From an uncultured Verrucomicrobiota bacterium (lineage in GTDB: Bacteria; Verrucomicrobiota; Verrucomicrobiia; Opitutales; Seribacteraceae): a DNA stretch of 64,000 nt. The stretch's first letter is position 1; each line of letters starts with the position of its first letter. The notes beneath the pieces were generated by a model. It searched no databases, was not told the DNA's origin, and was given only the letters and a program-made list of their open reading frames with translations. Positions 7,198 through 16,499 of the stretch are shown here, piece after piece. Location: the NCBI GenBank assembly GCA_902612125.1, contig CACMBV010000012.1, positions 1-64,000 on the forward strand, written 5' to 3'. The translations under genes were made by a program, and so were the position numbers.

Positions 7198-9855
7198 ATG
7201 GGAATATTGAAATGCATCACGGTGTTTGCACTAGTTTTTAATTCAACATTGATGCATTCGCAAGATAAGCAGTGGTGGTCGCGTAAGCCTTTAACCATGC
7301 CTCCTATGCCTGTGACGGATGCGTGGGGAAGGAATGAAGTAGATTCTTTTATCCTTCATAAATTGAAAGCCAATCATCTGCAGCCAAGTGAACCTGCACC
7401 ACCCAGAGTTTTGATTCGCCGACTGACTTTTGATCTTACTGGACTGCCCCCCGCACCCAAAGATATTCGAGCATTCCAAAGGAATTATGCCTCGAACCCG
7501 GATAAGGCTTACGAGGAACTGGTGGATCGTTTGCTCGCTTCGCCAAGGTATGGCGAACGATTTGCCAGACATTGGTTGGATGTCGCCAAGTACGCAGACA
7601 CCTGCGGGTATGATAAGGACAAGTTGCGTCCGCATGCCTGGCCCTATCGGGATTATGTGATTCGTTCCTTCAACGAGGACAAACCGTATGCTCAATTTGT
7701 TAAGGAGCAGATTGCGGGAGATATTCTTTATCCGGACTCGGAGGATGGAATTTTGGCTCTTGGCTTTTTGGCTGCCGGTCCCTGGGATTTTATTGGACAT
7801 GTGGAGGTACCTGAATCCAAGTTGGATGGAAAAGTCGCCCGTAATCTGGACCAGGATGATATGGTGTCCAATGTTTTTAACAGTTTTTGTGCCACCACCA
7901 TTCAATGTGCCCGTTGTCATGAGCATAAAGGGGATCCAATTGGACAGGATCATTATTACAGTTTGCAATCCGTGTTTGCTGCGGTCGATAAAGCGGACCG
8001 GGTGTATGGAATGGATCCGAAAGTTGCACGCAAAAAAGAAGAGTTGCTAATTCGACGGGCCGAATTGTCCAGGGAAATCGCTCTTGCGGAAAAAGAGATC
8101 AAGAGGAAAGGCGGCGAGAAGTTGAAGAAACTGGATGAACAGATATCCGATCTTGAGAAGATTGCGTGTAAGGCAGAAAGGGTGCCTGAGCACGGTTACC
8201 ATAGTCAGGTTGCCAGATCTGCGAATTCAAAAAAATGGGTACAGGTGGATCTGGGGAAAAGAGAGAAGATATCTTTCATTACTATGCAGGCCTGTTATGA
8301 CGACTTTGCTGGAATTGGGGCAGGCTTTGGTTTTCCTGTTCGGTTCAAAATCATTGCATCTAATCAGGCAGACTTTTCGAGATCGGAAATCTTGGTCGAT
8401 CAAACAAAAAAGAAATTCCCTAATCCAAAACTGGTGCCCGTTAGTTATAAGGTGAATTCCCATGCCCGTTATTTCCGAGTGGAAGCAGTCGAATTGACCG
8501 TAAGAAAAAACGATTTCATCTTTGCCTTGGCTGAATTGGAATTAAAAAATGCTGATGGCATAAACCTCGCAGCTGCAAAAAATGTTACTGCGAAGGACAG
8601 TATTGAAGCTCCCCTCCGTTGGCGAAAAAGCAACCTGACGGACGGAAAGTGGTCGAAAAGTAAAAATCCCGAGATGCAAAAGGAAATGGTCGCCTTGGTC
8701 GATGAATGTAAGAACTTCATTGATTCTCTAACCAGCCAAGAGGAAAAGAGTGAGTTGTCGGCAAAAAAGAAAGCATTGGAGAAAACGGAAGCTGAACTGA
8801 AGGAGCTTCCATCCGGCAAATTGGTTTACGCGGCTACCACTCATTTTAAGCCCCGCTCAAATTTCAAACCTACGGAAGGCAAGCCGCGGATGATTCATGT
8901 TCTTCACCGGGGAGAGGTCAATCAACCGAGGGAACCTGTCCGTCCGGGTGCTATTCCCATGTTTCCAAATGAATCATGGGAGTTTCCTTTACCTGAAGTC
9001 CATGATGAAGCAGAGAGGCGTGCCGCCTTAGCAGAATGGATTGTACGAAAAGATCATCCGCTCACCTGGCGTACGATCGTTAATCGAGTATGGCAGTGGC
9101 ATTTTGGACAACCGCTTGTGGGCACGCCAAATGACTTTGGCCCCCTCGGGCAGCTCCCCACACACTCGAATCTCTTGGACTGGCTGGCGGTTTATTTCCG
9201 TGATTCCGGTGGATCATTCAAGAAGCTGCACAAGTTGCTTGTGATGAGCGAATCCTACAGGCAGTCCTCGGTCGAGGATGAAGCGAAAGAGAGGGTGGAT
9301 TCCAGTAATCAATGGCTTTGGCGGATGAACAGACGTAAACTTTCAGCGGAGGAAATGAGAGACTCCGTACTGATGGTCAGCGGAAAATTGAACCTGGAAA
9401 TGGGTGGTCCTGGCTTTTATCTTTTCAATTTGGAGCAGACTGCACATTCACCTCATTATTACTACCACAAATTCGACCCGGAAGATCAAAAAAGTCATCG
9501 TCGATCTGTTTACCGCTTTGTGGTGAGGTCGCAGCCCAATCCGTTTATGACAACACTCGATTGTGCTGATTCTTCCCAAAGTACCCCGAGACGTAACGAG
9601 ACTCTGACCGCCCTGCAAGCTCTCAGTCTACTTAATAATAAATTCACGCTAACAATGTCTCAGCATTTTGCGGAACGGCTGACAAATGAAGTATCCGGGA
9701 TGGAAAATCAGGTTCGTGCCGGTTTTGAACTCGTAACCGGGCGCTCGCCAAATACCGAGGAACATCGACTCCTCTTGGAGTATGCGGATAAGCATGGAAC
9801 GCCTAATCTTTGCCGGTCCCTGTTTAGCCTCAGCGAATTTGCCTTTATTGATTGA
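7198..9855 (+). CDS. DUF1549/DUF1553 protein with F5/8 type C-like insert
   Basis: An 885-residue exported protein with an N-terminal signal segment. DUF1549 covers about residues 40-260 (LIRRLTFDLTGLPP, RYGERFARHWLDVAKYADT) and includes the haem-like motif CARCHEH at C237. A helical stretch near 280-320 is followed by a discoidin/F5-8C-like module (about 330-470, WVQVDLGKREKISFITMQ). DUF1553 fills the C-terminal third (WIVRKDHPLTWRTIVNRVWQWHFG). The N-terminal PSCyt1 cytochrome domain found in many relatives is missing. Function is not established; the family is nearly always next to DUF1501, as here, and may be part of an extracytoplasmic redox or glycan-processing system. It heads a plus-strand trio with the next two genes. 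Confidence 0.9.
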   Translation: MGILKCITVFALVFNSTLMHSQDKQWWSRKPLTMPPMPVTDAWGRNEVDSFILHKLKANHLQPSEPAPPRVLIRRLTFDLTGLPPAPKDIRAFQRNYASNPDKAYEELVDRLLASPRYGERFARHWLDVAKYADTCGYDKDKLRPHAWPYRDYVIRSFNEDKPYAQFVKEQIAGDILYPDSEDGILALGFLAAGPWDFIGHVEVPESKLDGKVARNLDQDDMVSNVFNSFCATTIQCARCHEHKGDPIGQDHYYSLQSVFAAVDKADRVYGMDPKVARKKEELLIRRAELSREIALAEKEIKRKGGEKLKKLDEQISDLEKIACKAERVPEHGYHSQVARSANSKKWVQVDLGKREKISFITMQACYDDFAGIGAGFGFPVRFKIIASNQADFSRSEILVDQTKKKFPNPKLVPVSYKVNSHARYFRVEAVELTVRKNDFIFALAELELKNADGINLAAAKNVTAKDSIEAPLRWRKSNLTDGKWSKSKNPEMQKEMVALVDECKNFIDSLTSQEEKSELSAKKKALEKTEAELKELPSGKLVYAATTHFKPRSNFKPTEGKPRMIHVLHRGEVNQPREPVRPGAIPMFPNESWEFPLPEVHDEAERRAALAEWIVRKDHPLTWRTIVNRVWQWHFGQPLVGTPNDFGPLGQLPTHSNLLDWLAVYFRDSGGSFKKLHKLLVMSESYRQSSVEDEAKERVDSSNQWLWRMNRRKLSAEEMRDSVLMVSGKLNLEMGGPGFYLFNLEQTAHSPHYYYHKFDPEDQKSHRRSVYRFVVRSQPNPFMTTLDCADSSQSTPRRNETLTALQALSLLNNKFTLTMSQHFAERLTNEVSGMENQVRAGFELVTGRSPNTEEHRLLLEYADKHGTPNLCRSLFSLSEFAFID

Positions 9856-9857
9856 TC

Positions 9858-11312
9858 ATGAATTTACCACTCCTTTCACGCCGTTCCTTTGTTTCTCAGT
9901 CAACGATGGGTGGGCTGGCCCTTGCCTCGATGCTGTCGCGAGAGCCATTGCAGGCGGCGGGTACGGGCTTGCCTGCGGGTCTGCATCATCCACCACGGGC
10001 TAAGCGGGTGATTCAGTTGTTTATGGCAGGTGCGGCCAGCCATATCGATATGTTTGATCATAAACCGGAATTGATTAAGAGGCATGGAGAGAAATCTGAT
10101 TTCGGTGAGCATGTGGAAGCCTTTCAGAATGGTCTCGGTCCCTGGATGAAGTCCCCATTTGCATTTAAGAGAAATGGGCGATGTGGTAAGTTACTCAGCG
10201 AGATCGTCGAACCTCTCGGGGAAGTGGTCGATGATATTTCATTCGTCCACAATATGGTGGGGAAGACAGGCGTTCACAGTCAGGCTACTTATTTGCAGGC
10301 TACCGGTTTCCAGTTGCCCGGGTTTCCAGGAGCAGGTTCGTGGGTTAGCTATGCGTTGGGCTCGGAAAATGAGGATCTGCCCGCTTTTGTGGTTTTACCG
10401 GACCATCGTGGGTTTGCTTCGAATGGTCCCAAGAACTGGGGGAGTGCGTTTTTGCCTACCCATACGCAGGGAACCACCATTTTCCCACAACGATCAAATC
10501 CGATCGAGGATCTTCATCCACAGGCCAATTTCGTGACCCCAGAAAGTGATGGTGAAGGGATTGATCTGATCAATCGAATAAACCGGATGCATCAGCAACA
10601 GCGTCCTCTTGATCCAAGATTGGATTCCCGTATCCGTAGTTATGAACTGGCGGCACGGTTACAATTGTCAGCCACGGACGCCCTCAATCTCTCCAAAGAG
10701 CCCAAACACATCAAGAAAATGTATGGTTTGGAAAACCCGAAAAAGGCGTATCCCAAAAAGATCAACCCGGAGGAGGAGACTGAATACTTTGGCAGGAAAT
10801 GCCTCATCGCGAGAAGACTGATAGAAAGGGGTGTTCGTTTTGTTCAGGTATGGAGCGGAAATGATAATGGGTTTCCGCGTCGTAACTGGGACAGTCACGA
10901 GGACATGACCCGAGATCACCCATCTCTTGCCATGGGTATGGCTCGGGGTACGGCTGCCTTGATCAAGGATCTGAAACAAAGAGGTTTGCTCGAGGATACC
11001 ATTATACATTGGACCACGGAGTTTGGTAGGATGCCGAGCAGTCAGGGAAGTAAGGGCAGGGATCATAATCCTTTCGTCTTTACCAATTGGTTTGCCGGAG
11101 GAGGTTTCAAGGGTGGAGTCACTCACGGAGAGAGTGATCAGTGGGGGTACAAGCCCTTAGACCGCAAGAACCCGACATTGGTTTACGACACCTATGCCAC
11201 GATGCTCCACCAACTGGGCTTCGATCATGAAAGATTGACTATTCGACACAACTCGATCGACCGCCGCCTCACCGATGTTCATGGCCATGTGGTGAAGGAA
11301 ATTCTTGCCTAG
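9858..11312 (+). CDS. DUF1501 domain-containing protein
   Basis: This 484-residue protein starts MNLPLLSRRSFVSQSTMGG, a twin-arginine-type signal. The ORF track begins at TTG 9852, overlapping the previous stop; the ATG at 9858, two bases after that stop, is the better start. The body has the DUF1501 pattern: RAKRVIQLFMAGAASHIDMFDHKPEL, the central GRKCLIARRLIERGVRFVQVW, and the C-terminal GRDHNPFVFTNWFAGGGFKGG and LTDVHGHVVKEIL. DUF1501 is related to the alkaline phosphatase/sulfatase superfamily, but its activity is unknown. It is co-directional and nearly contiguous with the DUF1549/1553 gene. Confidence 0.92.
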   Translation: MNLPLLSRRSFVSQSTMGGLALASMLSREPLQAAGTGLPAGLHHPPRAKRVIQLFMAGAASHIDMFDHKPELIKRHGEKSDFGEHVEAFQNGLGPWMKSPFAFKRNGRCGKLLSEIVEPLGEVVDDISFVHNMVGKTGVHSQATYLQATGFQLPGFPGAGSWVSYALGSENEDLPAFVVLPDHRGFASNGPKNWGSAFLPTHTQGTTIFPQRSNPIEDLHPQANFVTPESDGEGIDLINRINRMHQQQRPLDPRLDSRIRSYELAARLQLSATDALNLSKEPKHIKKMYGLENPKKAYPKKINPEEETEYFGRKCLIARRLIERGVRFVQVWSGNDNGFPRRNWDSHEDMTRDHPSLAMGMARGTAALIKDLKQRGLLEDTIIHWTTEFGRMPSSQGSKGRDHNPFVFTNWFAGGGFKGGVTHGESDQWGYKPLDRKNPTLVYDTYATMLHQLGFDHERLTIRHNSIDRRLTDVHGHVVKEILA

Positions 11313-11327
11313 GATTGAAGTTTTGAA

Positions 11328-11951
11328 ATGGTTCAAGGTATGAAAAATTACCCGCTTTTATTTTTTCCTCTTTTTCTTTTATCTGTGGCTTTCGGGTCCG
11401 AATCCATTTCATTATTTAACGGTAAGGATCTGACCGGTTGGAAAAAGGCCAACTATCTGGTGGAGGACGGTGCGATTGTTTGCAAAGGTGGCAATCTGGT
11501 TTCGGAAAAAGAATACTCAAATTATGTGTTCGAGTTCGAATTTCTTTTACCACCCGGTGGAAACAATGGACTGGGTATTCATTATCCAGGAAAGGGAGAT
11601 GCCGCTTACACGGGAATGGAATTGCAAATCCTCGATAACTCCCATGCCCGGTATGCAAAGCTAAAAGATTATCAATACCATGGATCACTCTATACCTTAG
11701 CGGCGGCCAAGCGTGGACATCTTAAGCCTGTGGGTGAGTGGAATCGACAGAAAGTAACCGTGAAGGGCTCATTGATCAAAGTGGAACTCAATGACACTGA
11801 GATTTTGAATGCAAATTTGGATGAGATTAATAAAGCCAAGCCCAAACATAAGGGTGCCCAGCGGCGGAGCGGTCATATCTGTTTCTGTGGCCATGGAGCA
11901 CCGGTTAAATTCAAGAACATTACGATTCTGGAATTACCCAACAGTAAGTAA
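11328..11951 (+). CDS. Secreted DUF1080 (3-keto-disaccharide hydrolase family) protein
   Basis: A 207-residue protein with a signal peptide (about MKNYPLLFFPLFLLSVAFGS) and a single DUF1080 jelly-roll domain: SISLFNGKDLTGWKK, GNNGLGIHYPGKGDAAYTGMELQILDN, YQYHGSLY and the C-terminal VKFKNITILEL. Members of this family bind or hydrolyse glycans, and some are annotated as 3-keto-disaccharide hydrolases. It is the third gene of the DUF1549/1553-DUF1501 unit, 15 bases after DUF1501. The start at 11328 has a GAAG stretch at a plausible distance; the internal ATG at 11340 is an alternative that also keeps the signal peptide. Confidence 0.88.
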   Translation: MVQGMKNYPLLFFPLFLLSVAFGSESISLFNGKDLTGWKKANYLVEDGAIVCKGGNLVSEKEYSNYVFEFEFLLPPGGNNGLGIHYPGKGDAAYTGMELQILDNSHARYAKLKDYQYHGSLYTLAAAKRGHLKPVGEWNRQKVTVKGSLIKVELNDTEILNANLDEINKAKPKHKGAQRRSGHICFCGHGAPVKFKNITILELPNSK

Positions 11952-11958
11952 ACTTTAC

Positions 11959-12069
11959 CTAGCGGCGGAGTTTGCGGTCGCAGAACTGTTCGTTTTGAGG
12001 CTGGAGGATCGGAATGAAGAGACCGTCCGTTAGATATAGTTGATTACATAATTGTTCCCGCATTTTCAT
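11959..12069 (-). other. Short ORF or gene fragment of unknown origin (36 codons)
   Basis: In the 165-base gap between the DUF1080 gene and the next sulfatase, the minus strand reads MKMREQLCNQLYLTDGLFIP and continues to QNEQFCDRKLRR and a stop. The amino-acid composition looks protein-like, and it is open for about a dozen codons upstream of the ATG, but I cannot assign a family. It is either a tiny gene, the leftover 3' end of a deleted gene, or chance. Confidence 0.2.
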
Positions 12070-12116
12070 AAAAATGAATTTCAGGTGATCGTAGGAAGTA
12101 ACGGGTTGTTAATCCC

Positions 12117-13685
12117 CTATAATTGGGATTTTCGTAAATGTTCTTTTTCTTCCTGCTGCCAAAGTTGAGCGAGTTGCCTTACTTTGTTTGGTTTGTTTTC
12201 CGCTAAATCAATAAGTTCATTGGGGTCACTCTTCATGTCGTACAGTTCCCATTTGGCTTCTTTTTTATGATCCTTATTGAATACGAGTTTCCAGTTCCCG
12301 ACGCGAAGTGCTTTACCACGTGCGTGACTAAAAAAGAGCAAGGGTGGATCCTTTTGTTTTTTTCCTTCGATCGAAGGCAGGATAGATCTTCCGTCCCAAG
12401 GCAGTCTTTCGTGTCCTCGAATTTTGGAAGTGGGTGTAATGTCGCTGGCTTCTAGAATCGTGGGCATGAGATCGACTAAATGGGAAAGGGTATGGCTGAT
12501 GGATCCCTTTTTCTTAATTTTGTCCGGCCACTGGGCAATCATAGGGGTATGGATTCCGCCCTCATGGTCATATTGTTTGAAAAGCCGGTAAGGGGTATTG
12601 GATAAATTGGCCCACCCATAGCCGTAGCTCTGATAAGTATTTTCCGGTCCGGGCATAATCTGAGGTAGATTACCCGGTTTCATGGGTTCCCCTTTGCGGG
12701 TTTTTTCGGGCAGGTAATCTCCCTTGCGTTGGGGTGGGTATTCCACATGACATCCACCATTGTCTATGGTGAAAAAGATGAGAGTTTTATTAAGCTTACC
12801 AACATTTTCCAAATGCCGGATTACATTTCCGATCGCTTGATCCATGATGGTTACTTGGGCAGCATAAACTTCCATCCTTCTCTCCTGCCAATCTTTTTGC
12901 TTTTCATCTTTCCAAGAAGAAACCTTGGCATGCCTCGGTGAAAGTTCGACCGATTTGTCAATCACTGCAAGTTTCTTCATTCGTTCTAATCGCTTAGCCC
13001 TCAATTGATCCCACCCTTCCGAAAACATACCTTTATATTCCTCGATATCCTTGGCAGGAGCATGAAGAGGCCAATGAGCGGCAGTGAAGGGCAAATAAAG
13101 AAAGAAAGGCTTTTGATCAGGAGTTTGTTGAAGAAAAGAAATCGCTTCCTCTCCAATCGCACTGGTGAAGTAGTAATCCTTGTCATTGATGAATTCATGG
13201 TCGATGGAATTTCGGTTTCTTTTCAGACCGTGGGGTGCATAAAAGCTACTTGCACCACCGAGAATTCCGTAAAAGTAATCGAAGCCCCGTTGGTCGGGAT
13301 AAACCGCTTCCAGTCCATTATTCTTGGTATATTTTCCTGCCAGGTGCCATTTGCCCATCATCCCTGTTCGGTAACCATTACTTTTCAGGGCCTCGGGGAG
13401 AGTGAGGCAACGAGGGTGCAAGGCATTATCTTTAAGCGAAGCACGGTGGTAGATGCCCGTCATCATCGATGCCCTTGAAACCCAGCACATATTTTCGCTG
13501 TAAAAATTAGTGAACCGGATGCCATTTTCTGCCAGTGAGTCCAAATTTGGCGTGCGGATCTCTCCACCAAAACAACCAAGGTCGGAATATCCCATATCAT
13601 CGGCCATGATTAGAAGAATATTGGGTTTTCCATAGAGTTGCAGGACTCCTGTAATCAAGAAAACGAAACATAAAATGAATCTCAT
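12117..13685 (-). CDS. Secreted type I sulfatase with atypical CWVSR active-site motif
   Basis: The sulfatase is 522 residues from the ATG at 13685 (MRFILCFVFLITGVLQLYG signal peptide). The upstream ATG in the ORF track adds 12 residues that do not look like a signal peptide. The metal site MADDMGYSDLGCFGG and the GKWH, TIDNGG and LYDMKSDPNELIDLA blocks are intact, and the length fits large arylsulfatases. The formylglycine site reads C67-W-V-S-R followed by ASMMTG: the residue that is Pro or Ala in the consensus is Val. The enzyme may therefore be poorly matured or use a different maturation route. It is transcribed divergently from the sulfatase at 13825. Confidence 0.92.
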   Translation of the reverse strand: MRFILCFVFLITGVLQLYGKPNILLIMADDMGYSDLGCFGGEIRTPNLDSLAENGIRFTNFYSENMCWVSRASMMTGIYHRASLKDNALHPRCLTLPEALKSNGYRTGMMGKWHLAGKYTKNNGLEAVYPDQRGFDYFYGILGGASSFYAPHGLKRNRNSIDHEFINDKDYYFTSAIGEEAISFLQQTPDQKPFFLYLPFTAAHWPLHAPAKDIEEYKGMFSEGWDQLRAKRLERMKKLAVIDKSVELSPRHAKVSSWKDEKQKDWQERRMEVYAAQVTIMDQAIGNVIRHLENVGKLNKTLIFFTIDNGGCHVEYPPQRKGDYLPEKTRKGEPMKPGNLPQIMPGPENTYQSYGYGWANLSNTPYRLFKQYDHEGGIHTPMIAQWPDKIKKKGSISHTLSHLVDLMPTILEASDITPTSKIRGHERLPWDGRSILPSIEGKKQKDPPLLFFSHARGKALRVGNWKLVFNKDHKKEAKWELYDMKSDPNELIDLAENKPNKVRQLAQLWQQEEKEHLRKSQL

Positions 13686-13787
13686 ATTACAGGATGGAAG
13701 AGAAGAAGGCTTTCGGGTCAATTATTAACCGTTTGCTCCAGAGAGATTCTTTTTAGAATATTGATTTCAGCGTGACCTTTTCTCTGT

Positions 13788-13827
13788 CAGTCACTTAAAT
13801 GATGGTTTGCTCAGTACTTAAATTATG
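13788..13827 (+). repeat. Imperfect direct repeat at a sulfatase start
   Basis: CAGTCACTTAAATGATG is followed 24 bases later by CAGTACTTAAATTATG; the last ATG of the second copy is the start codon of the sulfatase at 13825. The two copies differ by one missing base and one substitution. It lies in the divergent gap between two sulfatases and could be a regulator-binding or translation-control element, or a small local duplication. Confidence 0.3.
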
Positions 13828-15192
13828 AAAATATTCCTCACCACTCTTACAAGTTTCTTGTTCCTTTCATGCCTGGCCTCGGCCAAGAAACCTAATTTTG
13901 TTTATATCATGGTGGATGATGCAGGGTATGGCGATTTCTCCTGTTTCGGTCAGAAAAAGTTCAAGACTCCGAATGTGGATCGCATGGCAAAGGAAGGAAT
14001 GAAAATGACCGATTTTTATTCTTCCAGTACGGTGTGTGCACCTTCCAGGTCGAGTTTAATGACCGGTCACCATTCGGGGCGGGGTTACATTCGTGGAAAT
14101 AAGGAAATCAAACCTGAAGGTCAGCACCCATTACCATTACAGGCGGTGACCATACCTGAGGTCCTTAAACAGTCAGGATATGTTTCCGGTATGTTCGGAA
14201 AATGGGGACTCGGGGCTCCCGGTTCAGAAGGAGATCCGATGAATCAGGGCTTTGATCGGTTTTATGGACTGAACTGCCAGCGACAGTCCCATAATTTTTA
14301 TCCCACCCATATTTGGAGTGACCGGAAGAAAGTCATGCTGGATCGCAAGCATTATTCCCATAGTTTGATTGCAGATGAATGTCTGAAGTTTATTCAGGTA
14401 AACAAGGATAACCCGTTTTTTTGCTATGTTCCCTTTACCATTCCTCATGCCGCCATGCAGTCTCCGGAAGAAAGGATTGCTCCCTGGAGGAAAAAGTTTC
14501 CTGAGTTCGAAAAGGTAACCGGTAAGTACGGTGGGTCACTGATCACAAACCCGGTAGCAGCTTTTGCAGCCATGATGCAGCACATGGATGAAGATGTTGG
14601 GCGAATCCTTGATCTCCTGGAAGAGCTTAAGATTGATGACAATACTTTGGTGATTTTTACTTCGGACAATGGACCGCACAAGGAAGGCGGTCATAAGCCT
14701 GACTTTTTTAACAGCAATGGACCCCTTAAAGGGTATAAACGCGATTTATATGAGGGCGGGATTCGCGTAGCCACAGTTGCGTGGTGGCCGGGAAAAATCA
14801 AGCCAGGCACAACCAGTTCCCAAATAGCGGCAGGGTGGGACCTCATGCCCACGCTTTGTGAGTTATCCGGTACGCCCACCCCGGCTGGTCTGGATGGAGT
14901 TTCTTTTGCCCCCACTCTTCTTGGACAAGCTCAAGGACAAGAAAAACGCCAATATCTTTACTGGGAGTTCCACGAACAGGGAGGAAAGCAGGCAGTACGA
15001 ATGGGCAAGTGGAAAGGGATTCGACTGAATGTTCGCAGGGACCCGGATTCCCCGCTCGAACTTTATGACTTGTCTAAAGATATCGGGGAAAAAAATAATA
15101 TTGCTTCCAGGTATCCCCAAATCGTCAGTAAAATTGAGACCGCAATCAAGGATTCTCATCAGGAAAATCCAATTTTCCCGTTCATCGAATAA
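13825..15192 (+). CDS. Secreted type I sulfatase (arylsulfatase A-like)
   Basis: A 455-residue sulfatase with a signal peptide (MKIFLTTLTSFLFLSCLASA), metal site MVDDAGYGDFSCFG, canonical formylglycine motif CAPSR at C71 followed by SSLMTGHHSGRG, then GKWGLG, TSDNGPHKEGGH, the metal-site lysine region GPLKGYKRDLYEGGIR, and the terminal LYDLSKDIGEKNNIA block. In the GKW position it reads GKWGLG instead of GKWHLG, which changes the residue usually His. The likely role is hydrolysis of a sulfate ester on a glycan outside the cytoplasm; the exact substrate cannot be read from the sequence. Confidence 0.94.
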   Translation: MKIFLTTLTSFLFLSCLASAKKPNFVYIMVDDAGYGDFSCFGQKKFKTPNVDRMAKEGMKMTDFYSSSTVCAPSRSSLMTGHHSGRGYIRGNKEIKPEGQHPLPLQAVTIPEVLKQSGYVSGMFGKWGLGAPGSEGDPMNQGFDRFYGLNCQRQSHNFYPTHIWSDRKKVMLDRKHYSHSLIADECLKFIQVNKDNPFFCYVPFTIPHAAMQSPEERIAPWRKKFPEFEKVTGKYGGSLITNPVAAFAAMMQHMDEDVGRILDLLEELKIDDNTLVIFTSDNGPHKEGGHKPDFFNSNGPLKGYKRDLYEGGIRVATVAWWPGKIKPGTTSSQIAAGWDLMPTLCELSGTPTPAGLDGVSFAPTLLGQAQGQEKRQYLYWEFHEQGGKQAVRMGKWKGIRLNVRRDPDSPLELYDLSKDIGEKNNIASRYPQIVSKIETAIKDSHQENPIFPFIE

Positions 15193-15224
15193 TCCTCTGG
15201 GTAGATTTTATCTCGGTAATACCC

Positions 15225-16439
15225 CTATGGTTTCGCGAATGCCGGGATCAGGTTTTCGGGTAATTCTTTAAGCATTTTTCCCATGCCTTGGTTGTGAGCG
15301 GTAGCGACGATCACAAGGTCAATGGAGGGTGCCACAAAAATGAATTGTCCGCCCGCTCCGCGTCCCTGAATTAAGGGATATTTCCTGCCTTGAATCTCGC
15401 GAGTCTGATGCCACCAAAAATAACCGTAAAAATTTTCTTCATTGGTTTGAACCAGGGGTGAGGTGGCTTTGGTTACAAAGGCTCGGGGAAGAAGTTGTTT
15501 TCCGTTCCATGTTCCTTGATTTAGAGTTAGCAAGCCGAATTTGATCATATCCCGGGAACGGATACTGGAGCCGGCTGCTGATTTCGGATATCCACTTAAG
15601 TCCTCCTGCCAGTTGAAATTGGATATGCCCAAAGGTTTAAGCAGATGGTCGCAAATAAATTGCTCTGCCGTTCCGGGTACCACAGCTTCCAGTACTTGCA
15701 TCGTGAGTACGGGATCGGAAGCCTGGTATTTGAAGGGTTTGGGAGCAGGTGGAAGGGGGCGGGTGAAGTGAAGGTAAGCTTGAGCCTGACCTTGGCCGAG
15801 CAACCGTTCAGGCTGGCTGAGAATATCGGGAAGGCTTTTTTGCGGAAGTAAAATACCCGAGCTCATCTGCATCGCTTGATCCAAGGTAATTTCATTTGCC
15901 CCCTCCGCTAATTGGGAGGAATCGATGTCCTTGAGAAAGGAGGCGACCGGTTTCTTTAGGTCCTCCATGGTCATATGCCCGAGTTGAATGGCCCTTCCAA
16001 TAGCATAAGCGGTGTAAGATTTGGTGATCGACATTTGATAATGAGGATAATTTACCCGGCCTCGTCGGTAATAAGCTTCGAGAATAAGTTTTCCCCGATG
16101 GGCGATCAATAAACTGTCGGTGTTTCCGAATTTGACCGAGTCCGAGGGGCTGGCGAGCCGGCGAGCATAGGCAAGAATCCTTTCACGATCCTCTCCGCCT
16201 GCTCCCAATTTACCCACTTTCAATTGATCCTTCCGGTCTCTCGGAGCGGGGGAAATAAATGCTTGGTTGAGATAAGGGATCTTTTTCTCGCTTTCAAAGG
16301 AAACATCCTCGGCATTAAGATCGACTACTTCAGGACCTAACCCGTTTTTGGCCACATCCTGACTAATGCATGAGGTAAGAAAGAGAGGAATAAAAAGAAA
16401 GGCTTTCAAGAATTTGGGTTGGGTAAAAGGTTTGCTCAA
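15225..16439 (-). CDS. Beta-lactamase-fold serine hydrolase, lipoprotein
   Basis: This 404-residue protein has a lipoprotein signal with lipobox LTSC (C24). The class C beta-lactamase/penicillin-binding-protein fold is shown by the SxxK motif SITK at S137-K140, the region YPKSAAGSSIRSRDMIKFG, and the C-terminal GRGAGGQFIFVAPSIDLVIV strand. Such stand-alone family members usually act as esterases or peptidases, not as true beta-lactamases. Here it may be a deacylase acting on glycan decorations, which is inferred from the setting only. It is divergent from the DUF1080 gene at 16500. Confidence 0.87.
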   Translation of the reverse strand: MSKPFTQPKFLKAFLFIPLFLTSCISQDVAKNGLGPEVVDLNAEDVSFESEKKIPYLNQAFISPAPRDRKDQLKVGKLGAGGEDRERILAYARRLASPSDSVKFGNTDSLLIAHRGKLILEAYYRRGRVNYPHYQMSITKSYTAYAIGRAIQLGHMTMEDLKKPVASFLKDIDSSQLAEGANEITLDQAMQMSSGILLPQKSLPDILSQPERLLGQGQAQAYLHFTRPLPPAPKPFKYQASDPVLTMQVLEAVVPGTAEQFICDHLLKPLGISNFNWQEDLSGYPKSAAGSSIRSRDMIKFGLLTLNQGTWNGKQLLPRAFVTKATSPLVQTNEENFYGYFWWHQTREIQGRKYPLIQGRGAGGQFIFVAPSIDLVIVATAHNQGMGKMLKELPENLIPAFAKP

Positions 16440-16499
16440 AGAAAGAAATGGTACGCAATGAACTTGACGGCTGATCTTGGAAGATACGGAATCAATGCA

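Noticed and set aside
7291-7968. 225-residue minus-strand ORF
   Set aside because: It is antisense to the DUF1549/1553 gene, whose CARCHEH and DUF1549 motifs are unmistakable.
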